Source of the DNA: Adiantum capillus-veneris
Lineage: Eukaryota > Streptophyta > Polypodiopsida > Polypodiales > Pteridaceae
Length of the DNA: 64,000 bases
Assembly (NCBI GenBank): GCA_014529385.2
Contig: CM043967.1
Location: forward strand, 83,078,778 to 83,142,777
Direction: 5' to 3'
Below the pieces are notes generated by a model. That model did no database searches. It was not told where the DNA came from and worked only from the letters and a program-made list of their open reading frames with translations. This document shows positions 19,744 through 28,899 of the stretch, in pieces. The translations under genes were made by a program, and so were the position numbers. Within the stretch, counting starts at the first letter, position 1. Each line of letters begins with the position of its first letter.

Positions 19744-21940
19744 ATGAGTAATACATCTTCCATTAGTGATAACCGCAAGTTTCACTTGAACATTTAGCTA
19801 AGCCAAGAATATGCTACTACGCGGAGTGTCTATCAAAGACTAGTTACAAATGCAAATCAATCACAACAACTTTGCTACGAGGGGAAGAAACACATTGATC
19901 TTTGGAGAGATAGGAGCTTGTATCTATCGGATCCCAGCACTGGAAGGTATCCATATTTTCACACACCTCATGATTTGATGAGATTTGTTGGAGATGGGGT
20001 TGATGGCTTACTAGGATATAGTTGTAGGCTATCTCATTTACACATTAAGCATACACATTACATTCAATATCTCCAAACTGCTTTGTCTTTGAATGCAACA
20101 AGAATTTTAGAACTTCAAAACCAAATAGCGTCTCTAAAACAAGAAAATCATCAAATTCAGACTTTAAAAGAAACTTAGATAGGATTAAGAGCATGAATAA
20201 ACAAATGAGAGACGTAGTAAACTTAACAGAAGGTTCGACACAAAGATTTTTTTTTTTAAAGAGTACTGGAGAAAATGTGACCAACCTTTTAGGATTTGAT
20301 ATGTCTAATGTTCAAGAAAGGGTGAGATTCTTGAATGAGGTAATGAACAAGAGTGACATTTTGAAACTTTTAAAACTTCCCAAAAATTGAACCCAAACGA
20401 AATTCGTATTTTAAAATTTATTGAAAGATATGGATTATTGGCCCCAAATGCAAGAAGTTTATGACACAGGGGGGGTGAGTAGAAGGGGTTATAGAGCCAT
20501 CTCTAAAACTTGGTTTCAGGTCCTTAAGTATTACAAGATTAAAAGCTTTTGGATTTCCTAGTCCTCACAATGTTGAGAAAGTAAGGCCTCTGTTAAACAA
20601 AGAAATACCCGAACATTTTGGAGAGTACTATCACATAGAGGGAATGATGCCATGCAAAAAACAGAAGAAATTTTTTTCTTTTGAGTAGAATGTTTTGAAT
20701 AACATTTAGATGAGTATAAAAAAGTTCAATCTTCTATGGTGAGATACTATAAAATGCAAGAAGTAGATTGTGAAAAAAGTTCAATCTTCTATGGTGAGAT
20801 ACTATAAAATGCAAGAAGTAGATTGTGAAGGAAAACTTATATTTGTTATGAAATTGGATGAGGCTCGAATTCAAAAATGTCAAAAAATGAAAAGAGTATC
20901 CATATACCTAATGAATAGAGCATTGGATTATAGCCAGGGTAAGCTTGATTCCCCATACCACAGAAATCAATCAGAAATGCAGCTATGGTGGATTGAGCAC
21001 CTCAAATACCATTAAAAAACCACAATATATTGAAATGGCTCTTTTTGCAGACCGACATCCCTTCTCTTATACAAGACCAAAATGCAAGTGAACAACTCCA
21101 TGTAGAAGGCATGGGTGAATTCATTGTAAAATCGCACTTGAGTGCCGACCTTAAGGCACTGAAGTGCATGTTTGATGTATGTGGAGGTGCCAATACTAAG
21201 TAGTCATGTTTGTATTGCATGGCAACCACTAGAACAATAGGATGCAGAACATGAGGTTGGAAAACCACCATCGAGAAATAGTGTGAACGTCATTGACTAC
21301 CCATCGTCTTCTATGATTTGGGATCCAATTCTAGCAATAGATTTAAAAAATGTACATATATATTCAATGCATGCAGAGATTAGAATCTTGGACAAATTCC
21401 TTTGACTCCATCTTGATTTTTCATATTCTATTAAGCCAAGTAAACTTGCAGACTACTGCATAGAAAAATGTGAGGCTTTGCTCTCTTGAATAGGTTTCCA
21501 TGGTTGTCAAGTGCATCTAAAAAGGGATCCTACTCTTTCAAAAGGAACCGGTGATGTTTTGCAAGATGTTTCAATGGGTGGAGCAAAAGACAAAAGATTT
21601 TTAAGCAACCATGACAACAAAACAAGTCGATGCTATGTGTAACTACTGGAAGGATCTTTGTGTAATAACAACCAATGTCAAAAGTAGAGCAAATGTAGCC
21701 AACAAACGCATGGAAATGTGGAAGAAGCTCTATAATTTTTTGAAAGTTTTGAGACAACAAGCTAGCTCTACTACTTATGCATGTGACTTTAGGAAGGCAA
21801 TAAAGATTTTAATAATTGATGCCTGGGGAGAAAAAGACATCACATATGACTTGGTGAGTATTCAAATACTTCTTAAAGTCTTAATATTTTTTCACATTGC
21901 ATCCTATGAGTTCAAATAACTTTTTTTTTAAAATAGCATT
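19744..21940 (+). pseudogene. Unrecognised, broken transposase-like gene
   Basis: I cannot name this family. From an ATG at 19744 the frame reads with one early stop through KHIDLWRDRSLYLSDPSTGR to a coiled-coil-like segment (LSLNATRILELQNQIASLKQ, about 20085-20150). After broken sequence it resumes with KAFGFPSPHNVEKVRPLLNK and FGEYYHIEGMMPCKKQKKFF (about 20540-20680). It continues with KLDEARIQKCQKMKRVSIYL (about 20850-20910), LHVEGMGEFIVKSHLSADLK, ALKCMFDVCGGANTK, SCLYCM (CxxC), DPILAIDLKNVHIYSMHAEI, RILDKF, and GTGDVLQDVSMGGAKDKRFL (about 21550-21600), ending near 21920. A D...CxxC...H order of this kind resembles RNase-H-fold transposases with a zinc insertion; that is inference. Many stops and frameshifts; the 3' end is cut by the copia fragment at 21944. 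Confidence 0.5.
20718..20827 (+). repeat. Exact 55-bp tandem duplication within the relic
   Basis: Units 20718-20772 and 20773-20827 are identical by eye (AAAAAAGTTCAATCTTC ... GTAGATTGTG). It duplicates part of the coding frame and is one of the inactivating changes. Confidence 0.9.
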
Positions 21941-21943
21941 TTA

Positions 21944-22168
21944 TGTTGGAATTAGGGATACAGAGAAATGAACACACCTTGGAAGACGAAGAAAGCTCAA
22001 GGCACACAATAGAGAGTGTGTTACTTAGTGTGCAATGGAAAGATAGATAGCCCTAGAGTCATGGGCGTATATACAATGCACAGGGGGAAAAAACCTCCTA
22101 AAGAGGGAAAAATGCCCCGGCGGTCCTAGTGTGTTCACACACATCACTACCACATGTATATGGTAACA
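21944..22168 (-). repeat. Short copia LTR, copy 2 (225 bp)
   Basis: On plus it runs TGTTGGAATTAGGG ... ATATGGTAACA; on minus TGTTACCATATACATGTGG ... TTCCAACA. Homologous to 18612-18835. A purine-rich tract precedes the LTR start on the minus strand (GAGGGGATT), as expected for a 3' LTR. Confidence 0.8.
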
Positions 22169-22410
22169 AATCCCCTCGGGAGTGATCCGGTGAACGAGAG
22201 CTGGCACATGACTAAAGGGAAGTGGCATGCCGTGAGGACATGATCAGTCCACTAAGGGGAGTAAGCCCAAAGCTTTGCGGAAAGCTTTGAGCTTCTCACT
22301 AGACAATGCCTTTGTGAAAAGATCTGCAAGGTTGTCCTGCGTTGGCACATAAGCCAAGCTGATCTCTCCTACTGAGATCCTCTCTCTGACATAGTGGTGA
22401 TGGGGGCTTT
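22169..22410 (-). pseudogene. Ty1/copia pol 3' end joined to LTR copy 2
   Basis: Reads HHHYVRERISVGEISLAYVP, then NLADLFTKALSSEKLKAFRK and ALGLLPLVD-stop, the C-terminus of copia RNase H. It begins abruptly at about 22410, so the insertion is truncated to the 3' end only. It borders the Tat element LTR on the right. Confidence 0.8.
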
Positions 22411-22449
22411 TCAAAAGCCAAGCTCCCATACCCCTCTTCTCTCGTCCCC

Positions 22450-23726
22450 ACCCCATGAAAACCCCCTCTTAGGGAGGGAGTGATAAAAGGCATTAGAAAA
22501 AGTAAGAAAAAAAATAATGTATGATTATGTAAATATATAAGAAAGGTAAAATAGGCCACCTCATGCCTGCGGGGTAGCCCATCCCCACCTTGCCTCCTTT
22601 TTCTTCACTGTTGCCCCGTCGGGTGTCCCTTTTCCTCTCCTCCACTCAAAAGGTCAACCCCCTCTCTCTTCCCCTTGTCCTTTCTCCTTTCTCTCTCCCC
22701 TCAAGCTACCCCACCTCTCACCAATAATGCATTATAACTCACCAATAATGCACCAACTCACATGCAACTTACCCTATCTTCCAAAATAGTATACCCCACC
22801 CCCTCTTTCTCTCTCCTATCATATCCCATGACCCAAATGCCCCCCTCTCTCTTTAAAGGGCGCCATGTCTCTTGTCTTGCAGCTAAATAACCTCCCCCAC
22901 ACTCACACACACACACACTCAGTTTCACTGAAAAAGGTGCCCACAGACCCATCCCCACCCGGTGGTTACCTGATTTTTCTTGTGTTCACACACATCTGCA
23001 CACAGATTCACCTCTAAACACACTCCCCTCTCTCCCCTCTTGTAATTACTTTATTCTCCATGTCACCTCTCACTTTTTTTCATCAACCCATCTCTCTCTC
23101 TTAGTCTCTCTCTCATGAGACTTCTGTTCTGGCACATATACACACAGCCAGACAAGTGGGGCCCACAGTCACATGGCCTATGTAGATAATGATTTCTTCA
23201 TTTCTAAATTCTAGAATTTCTCCCTCCTCCTCCCCTATATAAAGAGGGGTCACCATCACACTAACAACACACACAACATCACCAAAGAACACACTATGCA
23301 CTGTGTGTGCCTAGTGCACACACACACACACACACACCATCACCATCACCATCACCGCAATCACCATGCTTGTCTTGAGCATGACCTCTACACCCTTGGC
23401 TATGGAAGATGAAGGGCAACTAAATGAAGGATGATGGCCATAATCCTCGTGCGAGTCTTCGCCATCAACTCCCACCTATCCGCCATGTGCTCTACCACTC
23501 TCTCCCTTCTCATTCCCCTACCCTATGCTCCCCATTTCATCGCCTAATTCTCTAAATAAAGCTTGAGGTTTTGTGAGTATGTTTTCTTGCAATGTTTTGC
23601 CCATGTGAGGTGTGCAGAATCGCCACCTAGTCTTGCGTTTTGGAGTGAGCTTGTGTATATGTGAAGGGTGTGCGGATTCGCCATCCTTTTGTGATGCCTA
23701 AGTACTAAGCCGCTATACCCCCTCCC

Positions 23727-23771
<45 letters not shown>

Positions 23772-23982
23772 TGATCTCATTCCCCTTTCTTTTCATCATT
23801 ACTCCCAAGCATCCATCTCTCTTGGATGAAAACTTTGTTATGGTGGTGTGTTGTTTGCGTCCTAGCCGCTGAAGCTAGGTGGTGCCCCCTGTTTGCTTTA
23901 CCATGGCAGGCTCGAGGCGCGCCATTTGGTCCCCGGTGTTTTAGAGGCCGTCGGGATTCGGGGGTTCGCTTTGCTCCCGTCA
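22450..23982 (+). repeat. Putative 5' LTR of element D
   Basis: The right end is set by CCCGTCA at 23976-23982, just before the primer site. A TATA box at 23236-23243 and the CA, CACCAT and CT microsatellites downstream fit a U3-R-U5 layout. The left end is uncertain (somewhere between 22410 and 22600; TGAAAACC at 22456 is a candidate), because no second LTR exists for comparison. Confidence 0.45.
23236..23243 (+). promoter_or_regulatory. TATA box of the element D LTR
   Basis: TATATAAA in CCCCTATATAAAGAGGGG, about 750 bases before the end of the LTR. Confidence 0.55.
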
Positions 23983-23984
23983 TT

Positions 23985-24004
23985 TGGTGCCCCCACTGAG
24001 GATC
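23985..24004 (+). other. Candidate primer-binding site of element D
   Basis: TGGTGCCCCCACTGAGGATC starts two bases after the CA end of the LTR. TGG pairs with the CCA tail of a tRNA, and the rest implies a tRNA ending GGGGGCACCA. I cannot name the tRNA. Confidence 0.55.
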
Positions 24005-24055
24005 TTTTCATGAAACCCTTTAGTTTACAAGACTGAAACCCTTAAACTATTGTGA

Positions 24056-24316
24056 ATGGATGAATGGCTAGCAGGATTTGCTAATTGGACGACAGAAGAA
24101 GAAGAGCTCCAAGCACAACTAGATGAACTCCGCATCTCCATCGAAGCTCGAGTGCCAGGCGTAACGGTAATCGATTTGCAGTGGGAGAGTCAACCAACAC
24201 GCCAAACCCAGTGGATATACATAGGCCAAGTGCCAAGAAGAAGAAGGAGAAGGTCGAAACCATGTCCGCAACCTACAAGCAACCCACAACAACAAAATGG
24301 AAGGAGCTCTACATAA
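24056..24316 (+). CDS. Small ORF 1 between primer site and gag (86 aa)
   Basis: ATG-initiated (MDEWLAGFANW). An acidic N-terminal half (TTEEEELQAQLDELRISIEA) looks helical or coiled-coil; the basic C-terminal half has RRRRRR followed by a Pro/Gln-rich tail. Some Tat-group elements such as Ogre carry an extra ORF upstream of gag, and this may correspond to it or to a broken piece. It overlaps the next ORF by 20 bases. No known domain. Confidence 0.35.
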   Translation: MDEWLAGFANWTTEEEELQAQLDELRISIEARVPGVTVIDLQWESQPTRQTQWIYIGQVPRRRRRRSKPCPQPTSNPQQQNGRSST

Positions 24317-24521
24317 TAGAGAATCAACACTATTCTACTTTGAGAATCGGGTAACTCAAGTCACCGAGGTAATTATCACAGTCAGTTTTCAAGTCGCACC
24401 TGATGCTGCAGCACAGATAACGGAAGCATTGGCTCACACTCTCACTAGAGAAACTAGGGATCTACTGAGTTTGTTTCAGGAAAGAACACCACCCTCTCCC
24501 ACAAGCTTGGACAGTGACTAA
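24297..24521 (+). CDS. Small ORF 2 between primer site and gag (74 aa)
   Basis: ATG at 24297, overlapping ORF 1 in another frame. Contains FENRVTQVTEVIITVSFQV and a helical stretch AAQITEALAHTLTRETRDLL. Unknown function. It could be the continuation of ORF 1 after a frameshift. Confidence 0.3.
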   Translation: MEGALHNRESTLFYFENRVTQVTEVIITVSFQVAPDAAAQITEALAHTLTRETRDLLSLFQERTPPSPTSLDSD

Positions 24522-24538
24522 GCACCTCTAAGCTTCAC

Positions 24539-24757
24539 ATGAATCAGTACAACCTACCTCAAGACAGATCACACATACCAACACGTGTACGCTCAATCAA
24601 GGTAATACTGGATTTGAAAGCTCACTACCAGCACGTCATTGACACCATGCCGGGTGGGGAGCGGTTTTTGGAGGTTCTGGCATCAGATCAACCATTTGTC
24701 TTACCTTTGGTACAAGGCAATGTACCGTTTGAAGTTTTAATCTATGTCCTAGTATAA
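24539..24757 (+). CDS. Small ORF 3 between primer site and gag (72 aa)
   Basis: ATG at 24539, 17 bases after the stop of ORF 2. Reads MNQYNLPQDRSHIPTRVRS and ends FEVLIYVLV. Unknown. Either a separate small protein or the third piece of one upstream ORF. Confidence 0.3.
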   Translation: MNQYNLPQDRSHIPTRVRSIKVILDLKAHYQHVIDTMPGGERFLEVLASDQPFVLPLVQGNVPFEVLIYVLV

Positions 24758-24840
24758 GAGGGTATACACGCCTCCTTGTAAAGAAGAAAAAAACTTTTGC
24801 AAGTTAAGTAGTGTGTCTTTCTAGCTCTCTCTCAGTAATC

Positions 24841-26148
24841 ATGGCAAGTGTAGCATTTCCAACATTTAAAGGAAAGAAGGGGGAGGATTTGGTAACAGAC
24901 TTCCTAGATGACTTTGAAGTAACATGTGTAGTGAGCAACAAAGATACGGATGAATCCCTGGTTAGAATCTTTAAGCATCTCATGAAGCTAGAAGCTAGAT
25001 CATGGTACAATGCACTTCCACAAGCAACCAAGGATGACTGGGAACCCTTAAAAACCGCTTTTAAGAGGCGCTTTGGGGGAGGTACCACTTCAGAAAAGTT
25101 GTGGGACAAGTTGAGAGACTTGAAGCAGGAGAGTCTTTTAGAATATGCCACCTATGAGTCCAAATTTGTGGATTTGTGGGAACGGTGGGTTGAGTCACTG
25201 GCTAGGGGGGAAGCTGCACCCGATTTCCTAAAAAAAGATCGGTTCACGCATGGCTTATGGCCGCTTCTCAAGGAGAAGGTGAAAGGTAGATTCCCGGCTA
25301 CGTACGAGTTAGCCGTTGAGATTGCTCGCCTTAAAGACAAGAAGCTGCGAATGAAAGCCGAAGAAACCGAGTCAACAGAATCAGGAACATCGCGTCGACC
25401 AGCAACTACGACAACCACCATTCCACCACCACCACCGGCTCTTGGGGTAAGAGATGACCAGCAAGATATGTTGGCCCATATTACTGACCAACTGCAGAAT
25501 TTGTCTGTCCACTTAATACAACAAGGGAGGAGTCAAGAAAGAGATCAAGACCCTGGAAGAGCACGACGACAAAACAGGGAGTATCATTGCTACAACTGCG
25601 GAGAAGACGGTCACAATATGTACTACTGTCCCAAACCACGACAAAACTATAATAGAGGAGGTAGGAGGAACCAATTGTCACCCCCTAGAGAAAGAACACC
25701 CCCACCCCGAGCACCACCCCCACCAACACAAATTCTACGTCCACCCCAGACACCACTACAAGCATCCATCCCACCTCTTCCACCAGCCCCACCACCTGAT
25801 CGCCCTGTAAACATCATAAGGCTAGAAGAGAAAGGAAAAGCCTTAGTAGTGGATCCACCGAGAGCAAAGGAGAGGGACAAGGGTAAGGAGAAGGTAACCT
25901 TTTTAGAACCACTTGAAGCCATGACTGTGAAAAGAGCTAGGAGGGAGAAAGCTACACAATCAGATGATGAGAGAAGCATGAGAGGAGAAACTAGCAAGAG
26001 GCCATCCAGGCCACGATGGAAATTGGGCATCACCGACTTCCAACTAGGGGAAATTTCTAAGCCGTATGATCTAACATTGGATGTGGCAGAGCAAGGACCA
26101 AAGATTACATGGCCACAGCTGCTACATCTTGCACCAAAAGTAAGGTGA
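24841..26148 (+). CDS. Element D gag polyprotein (435 aa)
   Basis: Capsid/nucleocapsid protein. I start at ATG 24841 (MASVAFPTFKGKKGEDLVTD). The capsid region (Retrotrans_gag type) has EARSWYNALPQATKDDWEPL and KRRFGGGTTSEKLWDKLRDL. A CX2CX4HX4C zinc knuckle (CYNCGEDGHNMYYC) lies at about residues 252-265 and is followed by a long Pro-rich linker and a basic/acidic tail. It ends with TGA at 26146-26148. The pol frame continues in the same phase, so gag and pol are separated by one stop codon rather than a frameshift. Confidence 0.8.
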   Translation: MASVAFPTFKGKKGEDLVTDFLDDFEVTCVVSNKDTDESLVRIFKHLMKLEARSWYNALPQATKDDWEPLKTAFKRRFGGGTTSEKLWDKLRDLKQESLLEYATYESKFVDLWERWVESLARGEAAPDFLKKDRFTHGLWPLLKEKVKGRFPATYELAVEIARLKDKKLRMKAEETESTESGTSRRPATTTTTIPPPPPALGVRDDQQDMLAHITDQLQNLSVHLIQQGRSQERDQDPGRARRQNREYHCYNCGEDGHNMYYCPKPRQNYNRGGRRNQLSPPRERTPPPRAPPPPTQILRPPQTPLQASIPPLPPAPPPDRPVNIIRLEEKGKALVVDPPRAKERDKGKEKVTFLEPLEAMTVKRARREKATQSDDERSMRGETSKRPSRPRWKLGITDFQLGEISKPYDLTLDVAEQGPKITWPQLLHLAPKVR

Positions 26149-26160
26149 CAATGGTCTAAA

Positions 26161-28899
26161 ATGGTAAGTACAAGACGCTCCAAAACAAAGGTAGCCGGAG
26201 CAATTTCGGGATGCAACATGGATGACATCCTTCCAATTGTCGACGTAAACATAAAAGGAAAGAGGGTTGGAAACACCTACATTGATGGAGGTGCACAAAT
26301 CTGTGTAATGAGCGAAGCTATGATGCTTCGATTAGGGCTCGAGGTTGACAGGCCTTCTCCATGCAAGGCAAAGATGGCAAACAACGCAAAAGTAAAGTGT
26401 GTGGGTGTGGTAAGTGCCGTGAAAATCAAAGCTTTCAACACTGAGGTAGAGGTAGATGTTTTTTTAATGCCTACTAAGGGGGAGGGCTATCCACTAATTT
26501 TGGGAAGGCCATGGTTGATGGCCATGAAGGCAAAACAGGACTGGGGTACTGGCCTTCTACGCATGACCGGTAAGAAAGGGGAGACAATCTACTACGACAT
26601 GAGGATTGGCAAGCAGAAGCATATGAATCTGGAAACATCGGCAGATGAAACCACTAGCGAATCTTCCAGTTCTGAGGAGGAGACCACATCCACCGACGAA
26701 AGTGACAGTTCCATTGATGTGATGGGTATCATTATGAAGGATCCACAAAGGGTAAGCACAACTGGTGATCCATCACCAAAAGGGAAACCCAATGAAGAGG
26801 AGAGAAAATCACCTGGCCTAGGAGGAAGTAGGTTGAAGGGTATGTTGTCTACGGAATTAACACTTGAGGAGAAAGATAGTTTTTTGCAAATGTTGATGGG
26901 ATTTCCTAACCTGTTCATTGACAACTATGAAAGAATCACAGGCATTACAGTGGTGGAACATCATATTAAGCTGAAGGAAGGGGTAAAACCAGTTGTGCAA
27001 AAGCTACGACGATTGGGGGTCATACAAGAAAAGGCACTCTTGGCCGAGGTAAGGAAACTGCTGGAGGCGGGATTCATCTATCCTGTAGAAAACTCAGAAT
27101 GGGTGTCACCCGTAGTGGTGACGCCTAAAAAGAATGGTAAGTGGAGGGTCTGTGTTCACTACAAACCACTAAATGCAGCTACAAAGAGAGACCACTTTCC
27201 TCTCCCTTTCTTGGATGAAATTCTGAATGAAGTAGCGGGTTTTGAATGCTATACCGTCTGTGATGGTTATTCTGGATACTTTCAAATACGCATAGCCTTG
27301 GAAGATCAGCTAAAAACCACTTTTATCACGCCATGGGGTTGTTTTGCATACAGGGTTATGCCATTTGGTCTCACAAATGCACCTGCCACATTCCAAAGAT
27401 ATGTCACATATGTTTTTCAACCGTTCTTTGGAACATCCATAAGAGTGTTCATTGATGATTTTTGTATATATAGCTCCCGTATTTCACATTTAGAAAAGGT
27501 AACTGAAGGTTTGGCCAGGTTGCAGAGCCCAGGTGGGCAATTAAATGTGGATAAATGCCACATTGGGGAGAGTAAAGTCATTCTACTAGGCCATGAAATT
27601 TCAGCAAAAGGTATCAACGCCGACCCAAGTAAGGTGTCCGCACTCATAGCCCTACCTTCACCAACGACCGCACGTCAACTGGTCTCTTTTCTACAGAAGG
27701 TGAGGTACTTAAGTAGATTCATACATCTACTATCACAACTTGTTCTACCACTGCAACAACTCACTCAAAGATCAACTTTCACTTGGGACGAGGAAAGCGA
27801 ACATCACTACAACAAGGTAAAGGAGGTCTTAGCCACTCTGCCAACTATCTCACCACCTAAGTGGGATGAAAAATTCTATGTCACCTCAAGTGTTGGTGAT
27901 GACTCATTGGGGGCTGTGCTACTCCAAAAGGATACGACGACATCTTTCATGAGGCCAATCTACTTCTCTAGTCGAATGATGACAGCAGGAGAGAAAGGTT
28001 TCACCCATGTGGAACACTTAGTCCTAGCTCTTAGATTTGCAACTACAAAGTTTAGGTCATATTTTCTGCCTAAGCAATTTGTGATTCTAACCATGGATGA
28101 AATATTTCCCTATGTTGTACAACACATGGATGTGTCTGCTAGAATTACTAAATGGCTAGTTCGTCTGCAAGAGTTTGACTACACGGTACATGTAGAAAGC
28201 ACGAAAAGGGCAAGTTTGGGGGGACTCATGACCTACCAAGTCTTTGAAAGGAAGGAGAAGCAATCTAAGGAAGGAGAAGTCCGATTACCTCCAGTACCAC
28301 CGATGGTAGAAGGAGCATACTCTCTCTACTTTGATGGAGCCTACAAGCGAGCGTCCGACAAAGCAGCTGCAGGCATAGTGGTCTTTGATGACAAAGGGAC
28401 AAAGGTATTTTCGTTGGGCCAATTGTTAGATTCACATTCTAACAATGAAGCTGAGTATGCAACACTAACCAAGGGTCTACAATGGTGCGTCTCGCAAGGT
28501 GTACAATGCCTTAATGTATTTGGGGATGCTCTACTTCCGGTAAGGCAAGTAAATGGAGCATGGACATGCAAGAATCCTAGTTTAAGGACTCACTTAAGTG
28601 GTGTAAAAACCTTGTTGGGTAAGTTTGAAGAAGTTCAAATACACCATATCCCAAGGGCTCAAAACCAAGAAGCAGATGCCCTAGCAAGTGAAAGACTACA
28701 GGAAGTGGTGGTTGGAGCAATAAAACTAAAGCTCCCTCTATTTCAAGGAAGTGATGCCTTGCCTGACATCATGCATTTTTTGGAAACAGGGGAATGCCCA
28801 TCAGATTTAACAAAGGGACAGAAGCAATGGCTGACGCGGAAGGCCACAAGGTATCGACTCATCAATGACAAGAGTATTTTTAAGATTTTGGAGGTTTAG
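26161..28899 (+). CDS. Element D pol: protease, RT, RNase H, second RNase H (912 aa, lacks integrase)
   Basis: Same frame as gag, 12 bases after its stop. Aspartic protease: YIDGGAQICVMS (residues 40-51; DGG at the active site) and PLILGRPWLM (111-120). RT: VSPVVVTPKKNGKWRVCVHY (315-334), [13 protein letters not shown], catalytic FIDDFCIYS (430-438). First RNase H at about 575-690 looks degenerate (MDEIFP where TDHKPL is usual). Second, archaeal-like RNase H at about 720-845: YFDGAYK (D724), NNEAEY (E763), FGDA (D789), NQEADALAS (D839), all four catalytic acids present. It ends KSIFKILEV-stop where the integrase zinc finger should start. The dual RNase H places it in the Tat group. Confidence 0.85.
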   Translation: MVSTRRSKTKVAGAISGCNMDDILPIVDVNIKGKRVGNTYIDGGAQICVMSEAMMLRLGLEVDRPSPCKAKMANNAKVKCVGVVSAVKIKAFNTEVEVDVFLMPTKGEGYPLILGRPWLMAMKAKQDWGTGLLRMTGKKGETIYYDMRIGKQKHMNLETSADETTSESSSSEEETTSTDESDSSIDVMGIIMKDPQRVSTTGDPSPKGKPNEEERKSPGLGGSRLKGMLSTELTLEEKDSFLQMLMGFPNLFIDNYERITGITVVEHHIKLKEGVKPVVQKLRRLGVIQEKALLAEVRKLLEAGFIYPVENSEWVSPVVVTPKKNGKWRVCVHYKPLNAATKRDHFPLPFLDEILNEVAGFECYTVCDGYSGYFQIRIALEDQLKTTFITPWGCFAYRVMPFGLTNAPATFQRYVTYVFQPFFGTSIRVFIDDFCIYSSRISHLEKVTEGLARLQSPGGQLNVDKCHIGESKVILLGHEISAKGINADPSKVSALIALPSPTTARQLVSFLQKVRYLSRFIHLLSQLVLPLQQLTQRSTFTWDEESEHHYNKVKEVLATLPTISPPKWDEKFYVTSSVGDDSLGAVLLQKDTTTSFMRPIYFSSRMMTAGEKGFTHVEHLVLALRFATTKFRSYFLPKQFVILTMDEIFPYVVQHMDVSARITKWLVRLQEFDYTVHVESTKRASLGGLMTYQVFERKEKQSKEGEVRLPPVPPMVEGAYSLYFDGAYKRASDKAAAGIVVFDDKGTKVFSLGQLLDSHSNNEAEYATLTKGLQWCVSQGVQCLNVFGDALLPVRQVNGAWTCKNPSLRTHLSGVKTLLGKFEEVQIHHIPRAQNQEADALASERLQEVVVGAIKLKLPLFQGSDALPDIMHFLETGECPSDLTKGQKQWLTRKATRYRLINDKSIFKILEV

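Larger units (their letters stand above)
22450..28899 (+). mobile_element. Element D: Tat-like Ty3/gypsy retrotransposon, 3' truncated
   Basis: Order: putative 5' LTR, primer-binding site, three small ORFs, gag, stop codon, then pol with protease, RT, RNase H and a second RNase H. Dual RNase H is diagnostic of the Tat group of plant gypsy elements (Ogre, Retand and others). Sequence ends at 28899 where integrase should begin, and the Penelope-like relic follows on the opposite strand. No integrase, polypurine tract or 3' LTR remains, yet gag and pol are free of internal frameshifts. Confidence 0.8.

Noticed and set aside
25647-26276. 209-codon minus-strand ORF opposite element D gag
   Set aside because: Shadow of the gag Pro-rich linker on the opposite strand. 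Pro-rich codons read as Gly/Ser-rich in reverse.
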